From Aralia elata (lineage: Eukaryota > Streptophyta > Magnoliopsida > Apiales > Araliaceae), in NCBI GenBank assembly GCA_034770075.1, contig CM068388.1:70046889-70110888 (forward strand): a stretch of DNA of 64,000 nucleotides. Reading direction: 5' to 3'. The position numbers and the translations under genes are program-made. Positions 33,371 through 45,580 of this stretch are shown here, one piece after another. The notes beneath the pieces are model-generated. The model did no database searches, was not told the DNA's origin, and saw only the letters and a program-made list of their open reading frames with translations. Within the stretch, counting starts at the first letter, position 1; every line of letters begins with the position of its first letter.

Positions 33371-34895
33371 TGCAGGTATCATGATTGCTCTATCCTTACT
33401 CAAACACATTCAAGGAGAAGCTTGAGACTTGTGATCTTCATCAACAAACTTCTGGTAAATGGCAAAGGCATGACTCTCTAGTGAGACTCCCTCAAAAGCT
33501 AGAGCTCAATTCAGCATAATACAGTTCTTGAAGAAGCATACAAAAACCAGGTTCTCATCAACTCTATGATAGCAGCGCAAGATAAAGGGATTGTAGAGTG
33601 GCCAGTGTCAAAGAAAATACTCTACGACCCAATGACTAAAGAATTCAGTCATAAGATGGTGACATCAACCATGGGAGGGGCAACAATCGGTTAAGCCCAA
33701 CAATGCACAAGATGATGGCAATCTGAAGTTTTCAAAGCCAATTGATACACAGGCTGAGGAGAAGAAACCATAGGCTGATAAACCAAGAGAAACCTCATCC
33801 TTGAATCGTAGAGTCTCTAAACTCTACGACTGATGACCAAGTCACCCATATTGTCCCAAAACATAGAGTCTCTACGATCAACATCTTAATCATAGAGTAC
33901 ATTGACCCTATGATTACAAACCATACAAGCACCTTACTCTTACAGCCAAATATCAGCCCCACATTTTATTTCAAGCTGATAAACCAGACTATAGGAATAC
34001 AGTGATGACATTCTATACACCATATTAAAGCAGTCTTTCCTCAGATAAGTGCCTCAAAGACAAACCAAGCCCTAAGTTTCAAACTAAGAGGCCTGCCCTT
34101 TATGAGCCTCCTTAACCCTGTTGAAGGACTAAATGGAATGCATCTCTAGAATCCCTCTAGAACTAAAGGTGTTAAAGAAACAAAAGTGACAAGCTGCACT
34201 CATAAAGGAATGTTGATCATGGGATTCTCTAGAAGAGAAAGAAGCTAGTATTAAGTGGAAGTCTTCATCAATCAAACAATCCAGCTCACCTACTGGTGCA
34301 GATACAAGTCATGAAGACTATCATCATAGATGTTAAGAGAAAGAAAGGTTCCTTCTGAGCATTTAATATACGCATTCTAGAAGGAAGCCACTTCAAGCTT
34401 AATTGGAGACCTTCCCATCAAGGACTGCACTCACTGGGATAAGTGCAAATCAGCATCTGAGCAGCAAAAGTTGTAACCAAAGTCTACCCTCAAGAGATGA
34501 TCATAGAGTGAAAAGGCAGAACATCAAGTCACTCTACGAACGGGCAAAGTCAATGGTCAAAGAGGAAGAAGATGACCACGTTCTCGGACCAGGGTAACTG
34601 ATATGCAACAGTTATGGAAGTTATAATAGTTATGGCCATGATCAGCAAATGGATTTCCTACACGTGTCCTTAACAAAAAGAGGGAACTAACATGGGCCAA
34701 AATTCAAAAAAAACTGACTGTTGTTCTTTCCTATCAGTTATTAAAGTCCATTCTCTTACAAAATCGTGTTGATCCTTCAAAACCCTAAAATCATCAAATC
34801 TTCAAAAAACCCAAATCGCCAAACCTCTAGAAAACTCAAATAGACAAAATCCTTAAACACTCATCCTCACATATATCTCCAATCAAACCCTAGAT
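33371..34895 (+). other. element E interior between gag remnant and env-like zone
   Basis: This is where pol would lie. I see no protease, integrase, RT or RNase H motif in any frame. The sequence carries TCGTAGAG/CTCTACGA pairs (33592, 33619, 33806-33832, 33870, 34535) and one 64-codon open frame (34403-34597) without recognisable domain. Confidence 0.55.
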
Positions 34896-37516
34896 ATGGA
34901 AAACTGTCAAGTCATTACAGGCATCCAACTTGGCTTTGGTAAGATTCTAGAGATTGTAAGGTAAGCAGGGTTCTCAGAATGCTTAGGATTGAACACCGAA
35001 ATCTTCTCTGATATGGTGAAGGAGTTCTATCAGAATGCAGCGACCAATGATGAGGTTTTGACCACCAAAGTTCATGGAACCATCATAAAGATAGGTGCTA
35101 CAGAAATCAATAAATGCCTAGGGTTTGCCAATGAAGGTCTACATCTCTAAAAGAAATTAACACCGATGAAGGCATGAGATTGATAGGGTATGTAAAGAGT
35201 CATCATCTTAAAGGGATGAAGAAGAAGGAATTTTTAGAGGAATTTGAGTTCTTAGCTGAGATTGTGGGTAAATGTATTCTATGCAAAGATACCGCTCATG
35301 ATACTGTGATTGATCTACAACTAAGAATCATGCCTGTCATCGTTTTGAAGCAAAAGATAAACTTTGGTGTTGTGCTATTTGATTGGTTAGCCAATGAGAT
35401 TAAGAAAAAGAAGACTTTAAATTAACCTATCTTAAAGGTTTACTATGGTAGGTTCTTAAGCATTATACTAAAGAAAAAGCTGAAAAGCAAGATTGGGGAT
35501 GATGAGGGAGAAACCCTAAATGTCAACAAAGTAATGTCTCCTAAATTGTTTGACAACTGGAAAAGGAACCCCATGGAGAATAAGAGATTGAGAATATCTG
35601 GTAGCAGCAGCAAGAGCACTTCAAGGACAGACAAAGGGAAAAGAAAAGCAAGTACACTGAAGAATGAGTCATCACAATCTGATGAATATCTATCCCCTGT
35701 ATCCGTTCTTTCAAAATCACTCAAGAAGAAGTTAAAAGTTGAGAAAGCCCCATTGAAGAGTCCCTCTATCTCTAGAGATGAATCTGAAGAAGAGGAAGAA
35801 CATTTGAGGCACCTATTGACAAACCTTCAGCAAGAAGAAGGCAGAGTGCACGACTCAAGCAAATGATGAAATTCCCAAGCCATGGAAGTGAAGAAGGAAC
35901 TCCACCCAAGATTGTTGATCTTAGTGATGATGATGAGGATGATGAAGAAATTGCAGATATCGGTGAATCAGAGTCAGAAAGAGAGGATGAAGCCATGTCC
36001 ACTGAAGAGACTCCAGATGGATCAATAAAAGATGATGTCAATGAAGCACAGATGGAAAAAATGGTTGATGAGCCAATTAAAGAATCAAAGAAAGTGACTA
36101 TGGAGGAAGCAAGTTCAAAGGGAAAGAGTGCCAGAGAAACTGACGTTAGAAAAGGAAAGGAAGCAATGGAAGAAGATGAAGCACTAGAGGATTCTAACTC
36201 TGAAAATAATGAGTCAGAAAGCAACTCTGATCCACTCCCAGCAGCCATAAGAATTCGAATAAGGATAGTGTTGGAAGCTTGTGACAAACCAGGAGCTGTG
36301 TTGGTAACAAAATGGATAGATCATGGCAACGGACAAATCAAAGTGGTATCAATGACCATAGAGGATCTCCTTAATAATTTTTAAGATATTGAACTGGATC
36401 GAACTATAGTTCTATATGATCCTGACAGTCAACAACTAACATGGTTTTACCCATGGATGCCCTGGTTAAAGGCTATATATCTTGAAGATAAGAGCTTCAT
36501 CAGCTGGTGTTACTCACAATTTCCAAATCTGAAGATGATCTCTCAGAACTTCCCAAGAGTTCAATCTTTTCCAAAGATGTTGATCAAGAATTCTCAACAC
36601 TTTAAAATCTATCGGCATGCTGAAGGTATATACATTCTATACTATCTACTGGAGAACCTTAATAAAAAGGAAGCAAAAGCCAAGACCGTAGAGTTAATGG
36701 TTGTAGAGCCCCCTAACTCTACGACTGCATCGTTTCAGTCTCAGCCAAATGTCACACTCCCTAAAAGATCAAATACCCTCCACTGAAATAACTTCTGATA
36801 TTCCTTCCTCATCCAACAAAGACTTCTTTGATATAGTCACTGCTCTTGAGAACATCTACAAAAGTGAGAAACCCAAGTCAACTACACCCATTCTTGAAGA
36901 TCCCTTGATTGATCAAGAGTTGTTGAAAAACTCAGAAGAGTTGCTTCGAAACATTTCCTTAGTTACTGCTGCAACAAAGAATATGCCTGGAGGTGAAGAG
37001 AATGATTTCTACAAGAAGCTGTAAACATCATTCACAGATATGTCTATCAAACTTCATCAAAGAGATCAAATATATCTTAAGTCTATTGAGAAACAAAAGA
37101 AAGAAGCCCTGAAACTTCAGAAGTAAAATGAGAGATCCATTCAGTCTCTCTCAGAGAAAGTTGTCAACCCCAGCCAGTCCCTCTCTCAGCAAATGGAACT
37201 CGACTAGCAGGAGGTGAAAATGGAAGTTGGAAATACCTCCTACTTGGTCGAGCAGCTCATTGCCCATGTTCAGTATCTTTCCCAAATGATTGATGACAAA
37301 AAGGGGGAGAAAAAGATGAAGCATAAAAAGAGGAGTAGGAAAGCTGTCACAAAAAGGAAGGACAAGATGCTGAAGTTGAAGAACAAAAATAAAGCGCCTA
37401 CAACTAAGGGGGAGCTAGAAGAAGAAGAAGCTGAAGGAAAAGTAGCAAGATCTGAGGGGGAGCAAGAGCCAGAGCCAGAAAAGAATGAAGCAGAACCAGA
37501 AGAAAGCAGTAGCTGA
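34896..37516 (+). pseudogene. env-like ORF of element E
   Basis: Begins with an ATG at 34896 (MENCQVITGIQLGFGK). Contains the plant transposon protein domain seen in the Athila env-like ORF: MVKEFYQN at about residue 39, then LTTKVHG and INKCLGFANEG. It continues in another frame at 35174-35866 (FGVVLFDWLANEI, Lys/Ser-rich tail), then 35863-36786 with a very acidic stretch (SDDDEDDEE) and a W-rich segment (36440-36560). The end at 36749-37516 is coiled and then Lys- and Glu-rich. At least four frameshifts or stops. I see no clear signal peptide or membrane span. TCGTAGAG-type strings occur even here (36688-36725). Confidence 0.7.
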
Positions 37517-37835
37517 AAGCAGTCACAAAGTATCCAGAAAAAGGTAAAGAAGGTATATTTCTAACAAGCAAGGAGGAATTAACTGTCATATGCTAATCTA
37601 GATCTAGGATCTCCTTGTTGAACTAATATAGCTTGTGAACTGCATATGTTTAAGTTTTATGGTATGTTATATGAATGATTACTCTCAATGCACATCATTT
37701 CATTCATATCTCTTGGTCTAGCAATACAGTGACTTACTGTATCTTAAGTCACATTAACACTCATACATCTGCATGAATTGCCTGAATTGAATGTTATGCT
37801 ATAAGTGTTTTTGTCATCATCAAATAGGGGGAGAT
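37517..37835 (+). other. 3' untranslated region and polypurine tract of element E
   Basis: No gene. CAAATAGGGGGAGAT at 37821-37835 is the polypurine tract touching the 3' LTR. A second such tract (ATAGGGGGAGATTGTTAA) lies inside the LTR near 37877, and the equivalent is in the 5' LTR near 28803. Confidence 0.7.
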
Positions 37836-40800
37836 TATTGGGAATCTGCATGAAATATTTAAGTCCACTCTCATAGGGGGAGATTGTTAAAAGATCTGCA
37901 TGAGATTACCATTATTCATTATATGTGATTTGATTGATGACAAAATGATAAGAAGAACATTCATACTAATAAAGCCTTGTAAAGTCCTTATTGAAATATA
38001 TATGTACAAGGACTTAGAATAAACAGATCAAATATGTTAGGTTGATCTAAGCTGAATTAATATCTGTCTGATCAAAGTATATTTGCAATAGTGAGTGTTG
38101 TAAAGTCCTTTAATAAAGTTGATGTACAAAGGACTTAGAATAGAAAAAGATCAAACTTGTTAGGTTGATCTTATGAGCTGAAATGATATATGTAATAAGC
38201 AAAGGTCAGACTAATCGTTGAGTACTACACAAAGCATCTAGTGAAGGATTGTAGAGCAGACAACCAGCTTGGAGTTTAGTAAGCTTAAAGGTACGTAGAG
38301 TCTGCCAGGCAAATGTAGAGTAAGGCTTGGTTAGTCACAAAGCTCTCTCTCTCGGCATCGTAGAGTTGGGTCAGGCATAAGCAGAGTTTCATCTCGGCAT
38401 CGTAGAGCAACTCTGGCATGATCAAAGAACAGACGTAGAGTTAAGCATGACATCGCAGAGCTTGCAAGGCAAATGTAGAGTGAAGCTCGGCCAGTCGCAT
38501 CACTCGCAGACGTAGAGTTAAACATGTCATCGCAGAGTCTTCCAGGCTAACGTAGAGTAAGGCTCGACGGATCAAAGAGCTCACTCAGAATCGTAGAGTG
38601 TGTCAGGCACTGCAGAGCAAAAGCAAAGAGAAGATCGTTGAGCTATCTTGGGTTCGTAGAGTCAATACAGTTAGTCACTCTATGACTCCCATGAACAATC
38701 TACAATCAAGCAACAACGTAAAACAGTCTCTGCCTGAGCACTCTAAGTGAAAGTAGCAATCTTCATAAAAACCTACTAAGTAAGCTGAGCATGAGCTAGC
38801 AGACAAACGAAGATCTCAGAGTGCATCCGAAGCATCAAGCCATAACAGAGATCACAGGACAGCTCAAATATACACTCTACGATCTATCAAGACTCTACGA
38901 CTTGCACCTTAGACAAGGTCGTAGAGTGGGAAAGCACCAGACAGATCAAGTGATCGTAGAGTTGAGCCAAAGATAACAAATATACTCTGGCATCCTAAGC
39001 GAAGCATCAGAAGATTAAGTAGAGCAGTCCTCTACAACGAAAGTGCTAAAACATCAAAAGATCATAGAGCAGTCCTCTATGACACAATGGCAGAGCTAAC
39101 ACCTGAAGAACACAGAGCAGTCCTCTATGTTAAACAAGCTGTAGCAATAGCTCAACAAAGATCATGAACCTATGCTCTGGGAACGTAAAGCTCAATAGAG
39201 ATCACAGAGCACAAGGAGGCACAACTATAGAATAGTAAGAAACACATTAAAGCGTAAAGCAAGTACAATCAACCACTCTACGAACTTCAAGGCAGTGTAC
39301 ATAATGCATGATCATAAAGCCACATCGTGAAGTAAGCAGATGACTCTACGATCTGAAGCAGCAAACTACAACCCAGTTGATCGTAGAGTAAGTAAGTGCC
39401 AGCAAGGATTGAAGATATCAAGAGCACTTAGGTTAATTATCCCGAGATAAGCAGTTGAGTACTTAAATGATCAAAATGGGAAACCAATCTGAGTGGGGTT
39501 CAAATAGCCATGTTTACTACAGCAAAAGTCAGCACACATGACTCCACTATCTTGGTACCAGTTAATGGAAGCTGACTCAGCCATCACTAGCAGACTTCAA
39601 GGAGTAAAATATTCATTGGTATAATAAAGAAGTCTGCAGAAAGGGAATACTCTAACGGGAAGTTTTGCAACGGGAAGCTAGCAACGACAGGATTCCAAAC
39701 GGAAAAGATTACAGAATCTATATATGGCAAAATGCATCAAGAGTGTAAAAAGCATAGTGGTGAACAAGAGCAAGAACACCGATTGAACAAATCTGCTGCA
39801 ACATCAGAAGTATGTCAATGGGCTGACATATGAGCTAAGAGTCGAATGACCAAGAAGCGAAGATCAAGAGTAACCAAAGCTGAAAGCGAATAAGAGAAAA
39901 ACAACTCTATGATCAATCATGAACACTGGAAGCTGTCACGATGAAAAACATAGAGGGATCTGCATACATAATAACAAGTGTTCATGACTGCTAAGCTCAA
40001 GAATATATCAAGCTTATCTGAAGAGCTTAAGCAGTACATGGAAGGTGATTAACTGCATCTGCTGAATACCTAATGTAGTAGAGTAACGATCAACGTCAGC
40101 AGCATCGAGAAGCTGATCACCAACAACTGTTAAGTACAAATCCAATATGAAGAACTTAGCAGTACATCAAGAGTGATCATTGGCATCTGTTGAATACTTG
40201 AAGAAGTGGAGCATCAATGACCAACGTCAGTGGCATCCAAAAGATGGTCACCAACAGCTGCTAAGTACCTAAAGATGAAGGAGATCAAAGTTCATCTTGG
40301 CAGCACAACCTAACAAACAATCAACACACCAACGAGGGCGGAGCGTCCTTGTTTTAAGTGACTAAACAAAGTCAAGTCTGCTAGACTTGCTGAGTACCAA
40401 AGGGTACAAGAGATTCTAAGGCTGCGGGTCTTAGTCTACAGAGTTCCAAGGTTTCTGGCTTTGAAAGTTCTTAGTGAACTGGAGTTCCAAGTCTACTGGG
40501 CTTGAAAAGGGTCAGAGGATCCTTGTCCGAGGGACTAAAAACAACTCATGTCTGCTGGACTTGAGGAGGGTGAAACGTCCTTGTCTTAAAACCACTTAAA
40601 ACCTCTTATGTCCTTTACTTTAAGTCTCTTACATTGTGTACAATAACTGTCATAACTGCTATATCTGCTATCAACCATATCGTAGATTTGTTCATTGAAC
40701 TGAGATTATGTTTACATCTTTGAAGGGGTTATTAAAGTATATTTCGCTGTGAATGAATTGATTCTACTAATCATAACTGTTATACTTTCGTAATAAAAGG

Positions 40801-40865
40801 AAAAAGTTTTAAAGGATCTATTCAACTCCCATTCTAGATCTCTATTGTGTCCCCGGGAACTAATA
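37836..40865 (+). repeat. element E 3' LTR
   Basis: 3030 bp, TATTGGGAATCTGC to GGGAACTAATA, colinear with 28765-31884. It lacks part of the 93-95-bp repeat of the 5' LTR but has an extra diverged duplication at about 40130-40260. Confidence 0.92.
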
Positions 40866-41375
40866 AAAGAGATATTGTAAACTATTATTGACAATCTCTA
40901 GAAGAGGGATGAGATCTTTTTCAAGCAGATTACAGATCACAAAGCATTTGTACTCTCTCTTCAGTCTACTAATGCTGAATCCATCAAGTTTCTCTCTAAT
41001 AAGGTCTTCTCCTTAAGCTCCTCAATGGTAGAATTCAAAGGCTTGGTAATGCAATCAATGAAATGTACAGACAATGTCATGGCTCTTGTTCATTATAAAC
41101 TAGAATAAGCCGATGTCGAGCAGCAAGAAGCCAGAGACGACATTACCATGTCCAGGAACCAAATGCAGGAGCTTGTTACCACTATCAAACAGCTCTCGGA
41201 AGAAGTCAATGCTCTACACAACGACCGAGATGTTGACAAAAAGGGGGAGATGAGACGTCCTCAACAACAATCATCAATTCATCCTCCTCTTCCTTCTAGA
41301 ATTTCTTCAGCACCTCAAGTTATCCCTCTAGGCCAAGATTGTGGTCAGTCTTCCTCCTCTTCAAGGCCAAGATCG
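40866..41375 (+). pseudogene. env-like region of copia B, right part
   Basis: Continues the reading interrupted by element E: RMKE from the left joins IL-TIIDNL, then FFKQITDHKAFVLSLQ and a coiled segment MQELVTTIKQLSEEVNAL (41153) followed by KKGEM and a Pro/Ser-rich tail. Stops at about 40879, 40901 and 41107. Interrupted again at 41380 by the Athila-type solo LTR. Confidence 0.7.
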
Positions 41376-41380
41376 TTGAG

Positions 41381-43152
41381 TGTTTGCCTAAAATCATACT
41401 AGCAAAACACACAAGTATACGCAATCGACTAGTAATATAGTGACAAGAAGAGTATCGTTCCCACGAGGAATTAATTCTAATATTTTTCAAGTACCAATTT
41501 TAAATCAACTCAATCTTATTTAAACAGATGAATTAAATAATATTAACAATTAAACTAAATACTAAAACATAAATAAATAAATAAACAACTAAATCTAGAA
41601 TTTAATTTCACCCAATGTTTCATTCAAATCTTATAACTTTTCATTTAATTATACGGTCACGATAAACTGTTAACCGAGAATTCTTCAGTGTTTATAAGCA
41701 TCTCCCGATGGTCTTGTAACAAATCCTTCCTAAATCCACCACTATGGGAATAGAATTCGGAAAGAACACTCTAGCTAAATAACTCACTATATCTCTATGT
41801 GAATTAAATTAATAAAGATTTTAAGCACAAATTCTCTTTAGATTACACATGACACATAGGTATATTCCTATCCTATACACAAATTATGTATTCAATCCTA
41901 AGAAGAATAAACATAATCACATGTCATTATATTCAGATCTAAACCTATAATCCATCTCTCAATTTCATATAGATTATCCCTATTAATTACTGATCAGGCA
42001 ATTATGTATGAACACATAAAATATAATGAACCAATTCATATGGCGCAAATCAAATAGAAATAAATTCAATTTAAACTACACATGAGATTCCATTAAAAAC
42101 TTAAATTAAAAGCACGTTCATAGTAGATAAAATTATAATCCACAAAATATTCAACATCAATGAAAGATAAAAATAAATAAAAGTTTAGAGAAGAAAAACT
42201 GTCTCCCGCAAATCTTCTATATCCAAGCTTCTTCAATCCACGACCTCCATTATTGATGATATCTTGCTTGCTCTTGAACTTGATAAAGAATTAGCCTCAC
42301 ATGGTGTTCATTGGCTTTTTACCAACACCTTTACAATCCCCAAAAATAAGAATATTTATAGGAGTTTATTTTTCCTAACCCTAATATAATTACAATCCTA
42401 ATTAAAATTACATACACAGTATCCTAATTTTAATAAACTACTATAATACAATTCCTAATTATCTTCTTTTTCCAAATTTGCTGTTAATTTCCATCCTTTT
42501 AATCACCTCGGGACCCACTGGAAATACTCATCTGCAGCATCAGTCAGAAAAGCAAATTTATCAAAAATCGTGTTGGACCTTATGAGCTATTTTCCTATTA
42601 GATAACGACGGAATATTGACTTGGGCTCTTCATGAAAGTTGTAGCCCATGAAGTGTAGATGAATTTAGTCTTTTGAATCACCTGATTTGAACTTCGAAAA
42701 CTCAAGTTTTGACCCTTTGAAGTATACTGGTCCGAACAGGAATCCAACTCCAATCAGGATTCGAATCAGCTTTTCAAATCTTACTTTGACACACTGTTTG
42801 GAGACCCAAACAAACTCAAATTTTTTCCAACCATACCTTTCTGAAAAGCGTAAGATGTCCTCTACAAACTTCAAGAAGACCACTTTCTTATTCTAAAACT
42901 CTAACGCCATCCAAAATAAAATTGAAACTCCAGAGATCAATCTGTCCAAAAGCTGAAAATGCACAATGTACTCCAATTTGACTAAAATGAACCCAAATAA
43001 CTCTAATTTAACTAAAATGCAACCAAATAGCTTCCAACTTCATTTCCTACATAAAAACATAAAAACATATAAAAAGGAATAGAAAATACTCGAAAACTCA
43101 TAAATCATTAAGCTACAAATACTCAGTTTATAGGTATAAAACTCACTCATCA
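41381..43152 (-). mobile_element. Athila-type solo LTR in copia B
   Basis: 1772 bp flanked by ttgag at 41376-41380 and 43153-43157. On the minus strand it starts TGATGAGTGAGTTTTATAC, the LTR start of the Athila-like element at 8757, and ends with CTTGTGTGTTTTGC...AAACA. The phrase GTATCGTTCCCACGAGG at about 41453 (plus strand) is typical of Athila-group LTR ends. The two family members differ after the first 19 bases, so it is a relative, not the same copy. Confidence 0.93.
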
Positions 43153-43157
43153 TTGAG

Positions 43158-43617
43158 CGTAGTAACTCTTACTGGCTCACGACTCCGACCCGATGACCTA
43201 ATGTTTATAAATAGAAATCTTCAAGGGGTTCACATTAAATGGGAAGAAAAGTTTGACATGCCTGATCTTGGACCCAGACTCGATGGAAGAAAGTCAGAGA
43301 AGAGAAGTCGATGCAAGAGAGAGTTACATGAGGCGGCGTGAAGCTGAGAGAAGAGATCCTCCAAGGAGCAAAAACGGGGAAAAGTTAAATAAAGAGAAAA
43401 GGTATAAAAGGAGAAAAGGTAAATAAAGAGAAAAGGTAAATGGTGTAAATGTTTTTGTAAATTTCTATACTTTGTAAAATTCTTTGATTCAATTAATAAA
43501 TTCATTTTTTTCCTCTAGCAATACAGTTGCTCACTATATCTAAGTCATGTTTACATTCAAAGTATCTTGTATCTTAGAATTGATGAATGCTTAAAACTAC
43601 TAGTTTTGTCATCATCA
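43158..43617 (+). other. copia B 3' end after the solo LTR
   Basis: Degraded continuation of the env-like tail (Arg/Glu-rich), then short direct repeats of AAATAAAGAGAAAAGGT at about 43387-43440 and AT-rich untranslated sequence leading to the polypurine tract. Confidence 0.5.
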
Positions 43618-43630
43618 AATAAGGGGAGAT
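43618..43630 (+). promoter_or_regulatory. copia B polypurine tract
   Basis: ATAAGGGGAGAT directly precedes the 3' LTR start TGTTAACAATTG. Confidence 0.75.
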
Positions 43631-45152
43631 TGTTAACAATTGCATATTTGATTTGATGATGATGAGATAATATATTTGGAGATTGTTAGGACAATTAATG
43701 TATATCTGTAAACAATAGTTTTTGTGAAGTCCTTAAAAGAGAAATTAATGTACAAGGACTTAGAGTAGAAGATCAAACTTGTTAGGTTGATCTATTGAGC
43801 TAAACGAATGTATAGATTATAGGACTGAATTGATCGTGTAGTTGATTGAACAATCGTAAAGCTGCTCTGAGAAATCGTAAATTTTTTGAAGATCGCAGAG
43901 TCAGCTAAGTTATCATAGAGCATTCAGTTGAATGATTATAGAGTCTGCTAAAAAATTATAAGGTAAAATAAAGATCGCAGACTCTGCTCTAAGATCGTAA
44001 GACAAGTCAAATATCATAGAGTCTGCTCTAGATCGTAAGATGAATCGAAGATAGCAGAATTTGCTTAGAGATCGTAAGGCAGAATGAAAATCATAGAGCA
44101 AGTAGATTGTAGAGTTTGCAAATCGTAGAGTCAAACAAGCCAAATACTCTACGATCTCCATAAAACACTACGATCAGGCAAATCATAGAGTATGTCAAGT
44201 CTGACATTGAGAAGACTTATGGAGTGAAGATTTTGAGATGGTTGCTGATCATCTTAAGTTTAAAATGAAGATCAGATCGAGCTATGTTTAACAACTAGTT
44301 TGGCGATGATATATCACCCGCGTGGTTGGTACTGCAAAAGTCTGATGTGACCTATTAGAGCCGAAAGTAAGCTGACACAACCTCTCTAAAAATCAACAAT
44401 TAGAGATCTTCTAAGATCAGAGCATTAAATGAGCAACGATAACTTTTCAATGGAAAAATCTCGAGGTCCTCTATAAAAGGGCGCGAAGGTTCAATCCTAT
44501 TGTACGAATTATGAGTCATAAGCTAAACCTCTACTCAAATCTCAAGAACTCTACTCTATGAAAAAAAATTACTTTTTCCGCTACTAAGTCTTTCAGAAGC
44601 TGTGAATAATGCCACTTAGTAGCACCTCAAAAAATCAATTCATCTCTTGTGATTCATTGGTCTTAGTGACCTGTTGTTACCAAGTCTAAGTGACTTGAAG
44701 AGTTCTTAGTGAACTGGTCTTAGTGACCCTTTGTCTTAGTGACATATGCCAAGTCTGAGTGACTTGAAAGAATCTTAGTGATTCATCATTGTAATAGATC
44801 TTAGTGATCGTCCTGCATCCTGAATGGATTCCTACTCAAGGAGTAGAAGAGTGGACTATGAGTTATTAATTTGTGCTCCGAACCACTTAAAAATTCTGTG
44901 CCATTTACTTTCCTGCACTTATATTTCTGCACTTATCTTTTATATCTGTTTGTGACTTAATTCTACAGGTGAACTAAATTTATAGCTGAGATTTTCTTTA
45001 AATATTTGAAGGGGTTTTTCAAACTAATATTCCATTGTGCATAATTAAATCTGTTTAATTTATAATTTGGTAATACTTCCTTTAAAAGAAAAGATTTTAA
45101 ATGATCTATTCAACCCCCCTTCTATATCTTTTAGTGTCTCTGGGAAATAACA
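43631..45152 (+). repeat. copia B 3' LTR
   Basis: 1522 bp, TGTTAACAATTG to GGGAAATAACA, colinear with 15436-16980, with the same stem (43727-43761), TCGTAGAG motifs and CTTAGTGA motifs. Confidence 0.92.
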
Positions 45153-45157
45153 ATCAA

Positions 45158-45567
45158 AAATCTACTTCTGGTTATATGATTTCTTTTGCTAGTGGGGATG
45201 TGTCATGGAAGTTTAAACTGCAAAAGTGTGATACACTTTCTACAACGGAGGCAGAGTTTATAATGACAACTGAAGCGAGTAAGGAGTTGTTATTGTTGAA
45301 GAAATTTTTGAACGAGTTGGGATTCAAACAGAAGAGGCACGTATTGTTTTGTGAAAGTTAGAGTGTTATTCACCTTGGTAATAATTCATCATTTTATTCC
45401 AAATCAAAGCATATTGATGTGAGATGTTCTTGACGCAAAGTTGCTAGAACTTCAGAAGATTCATACAAACGATAATGGTTTCGATATAATGACAAGGATA
45501 TTTCCAAAGGAAAAACTTGAGTATTGTAGATTGAGTGCCAGAATGGCGAACCCTTCCACATAGTTGT
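45158..45567 (+). pseudogene. pol: RNase H end of copia A, displaced by nested insertion
   Basis: KSTSGYMISFASGDVSWKFK at about 45161 continues the RNase H reading of 15393-15430, followed by STTEAEF and SKHIDVR, the canonical copia RNase H tail. One in-frame stop after CES at 45360 and further decay towards 45560. It is the right-hand piece of one gene split by about 29.7 kb. Confidence 0.9.
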
Positions 45568-45580
45568 GAGGGGGAGATTT
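45568..45580 (+). promoter_or_regulatory. copia A polypurine tract
   Basis: TGAGGGGGAGATT ends directly at the 3' LTR start. Confidence 0.75.

Larger units (their letters stand above)
28765..40865 (+). mobile_element. element E: SIRE-like copia without pol, inserted in copia B
   Basis: LTRs 28765-31884 and 37836-40865 with PBS and polypurine tract, flanked by aaaga at 28760-28764 and 40866-40870. The interior (31885-37835) has a gag remnant and a long env-like coding zone but no protease, integrase, RT or RNase H motif that I can find. LTR start TGTTTGG (5') is TATTGGG in the 3' copy. It lies within the env-like part of B, whose reading is restored when E is removed. Confidence 0.9.
15436..45152 (+). 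mobile_element. copia B: SIRE/Maximus-like element inserted in copia A RNase H
   Basis: LTRs 15436-16980 and 43631-45152, PBS, gag, then an env-like segment, polypurine tract. It cuts the copia A RNase H codons between DLNT and KST. Flanks cttag (15431-15435) and atcaa (45153-45157) can both derive from one CTCAG target by transitions plus one transversion, and CTCAG restores the reading of the host gene. B carries copia C, element E and an Athila-type solo LTR. No pol of its own is recognisable between gag and the env-like part. Confidence 0.85.

Noticed and set aside
35772..36287. 171-codon minus-strand Ser-rich ORF
   Set aside because: Antisense of the acidic, repetitive part of the element E env-like ORF, an artefact of GAT/GAA-rich composition.
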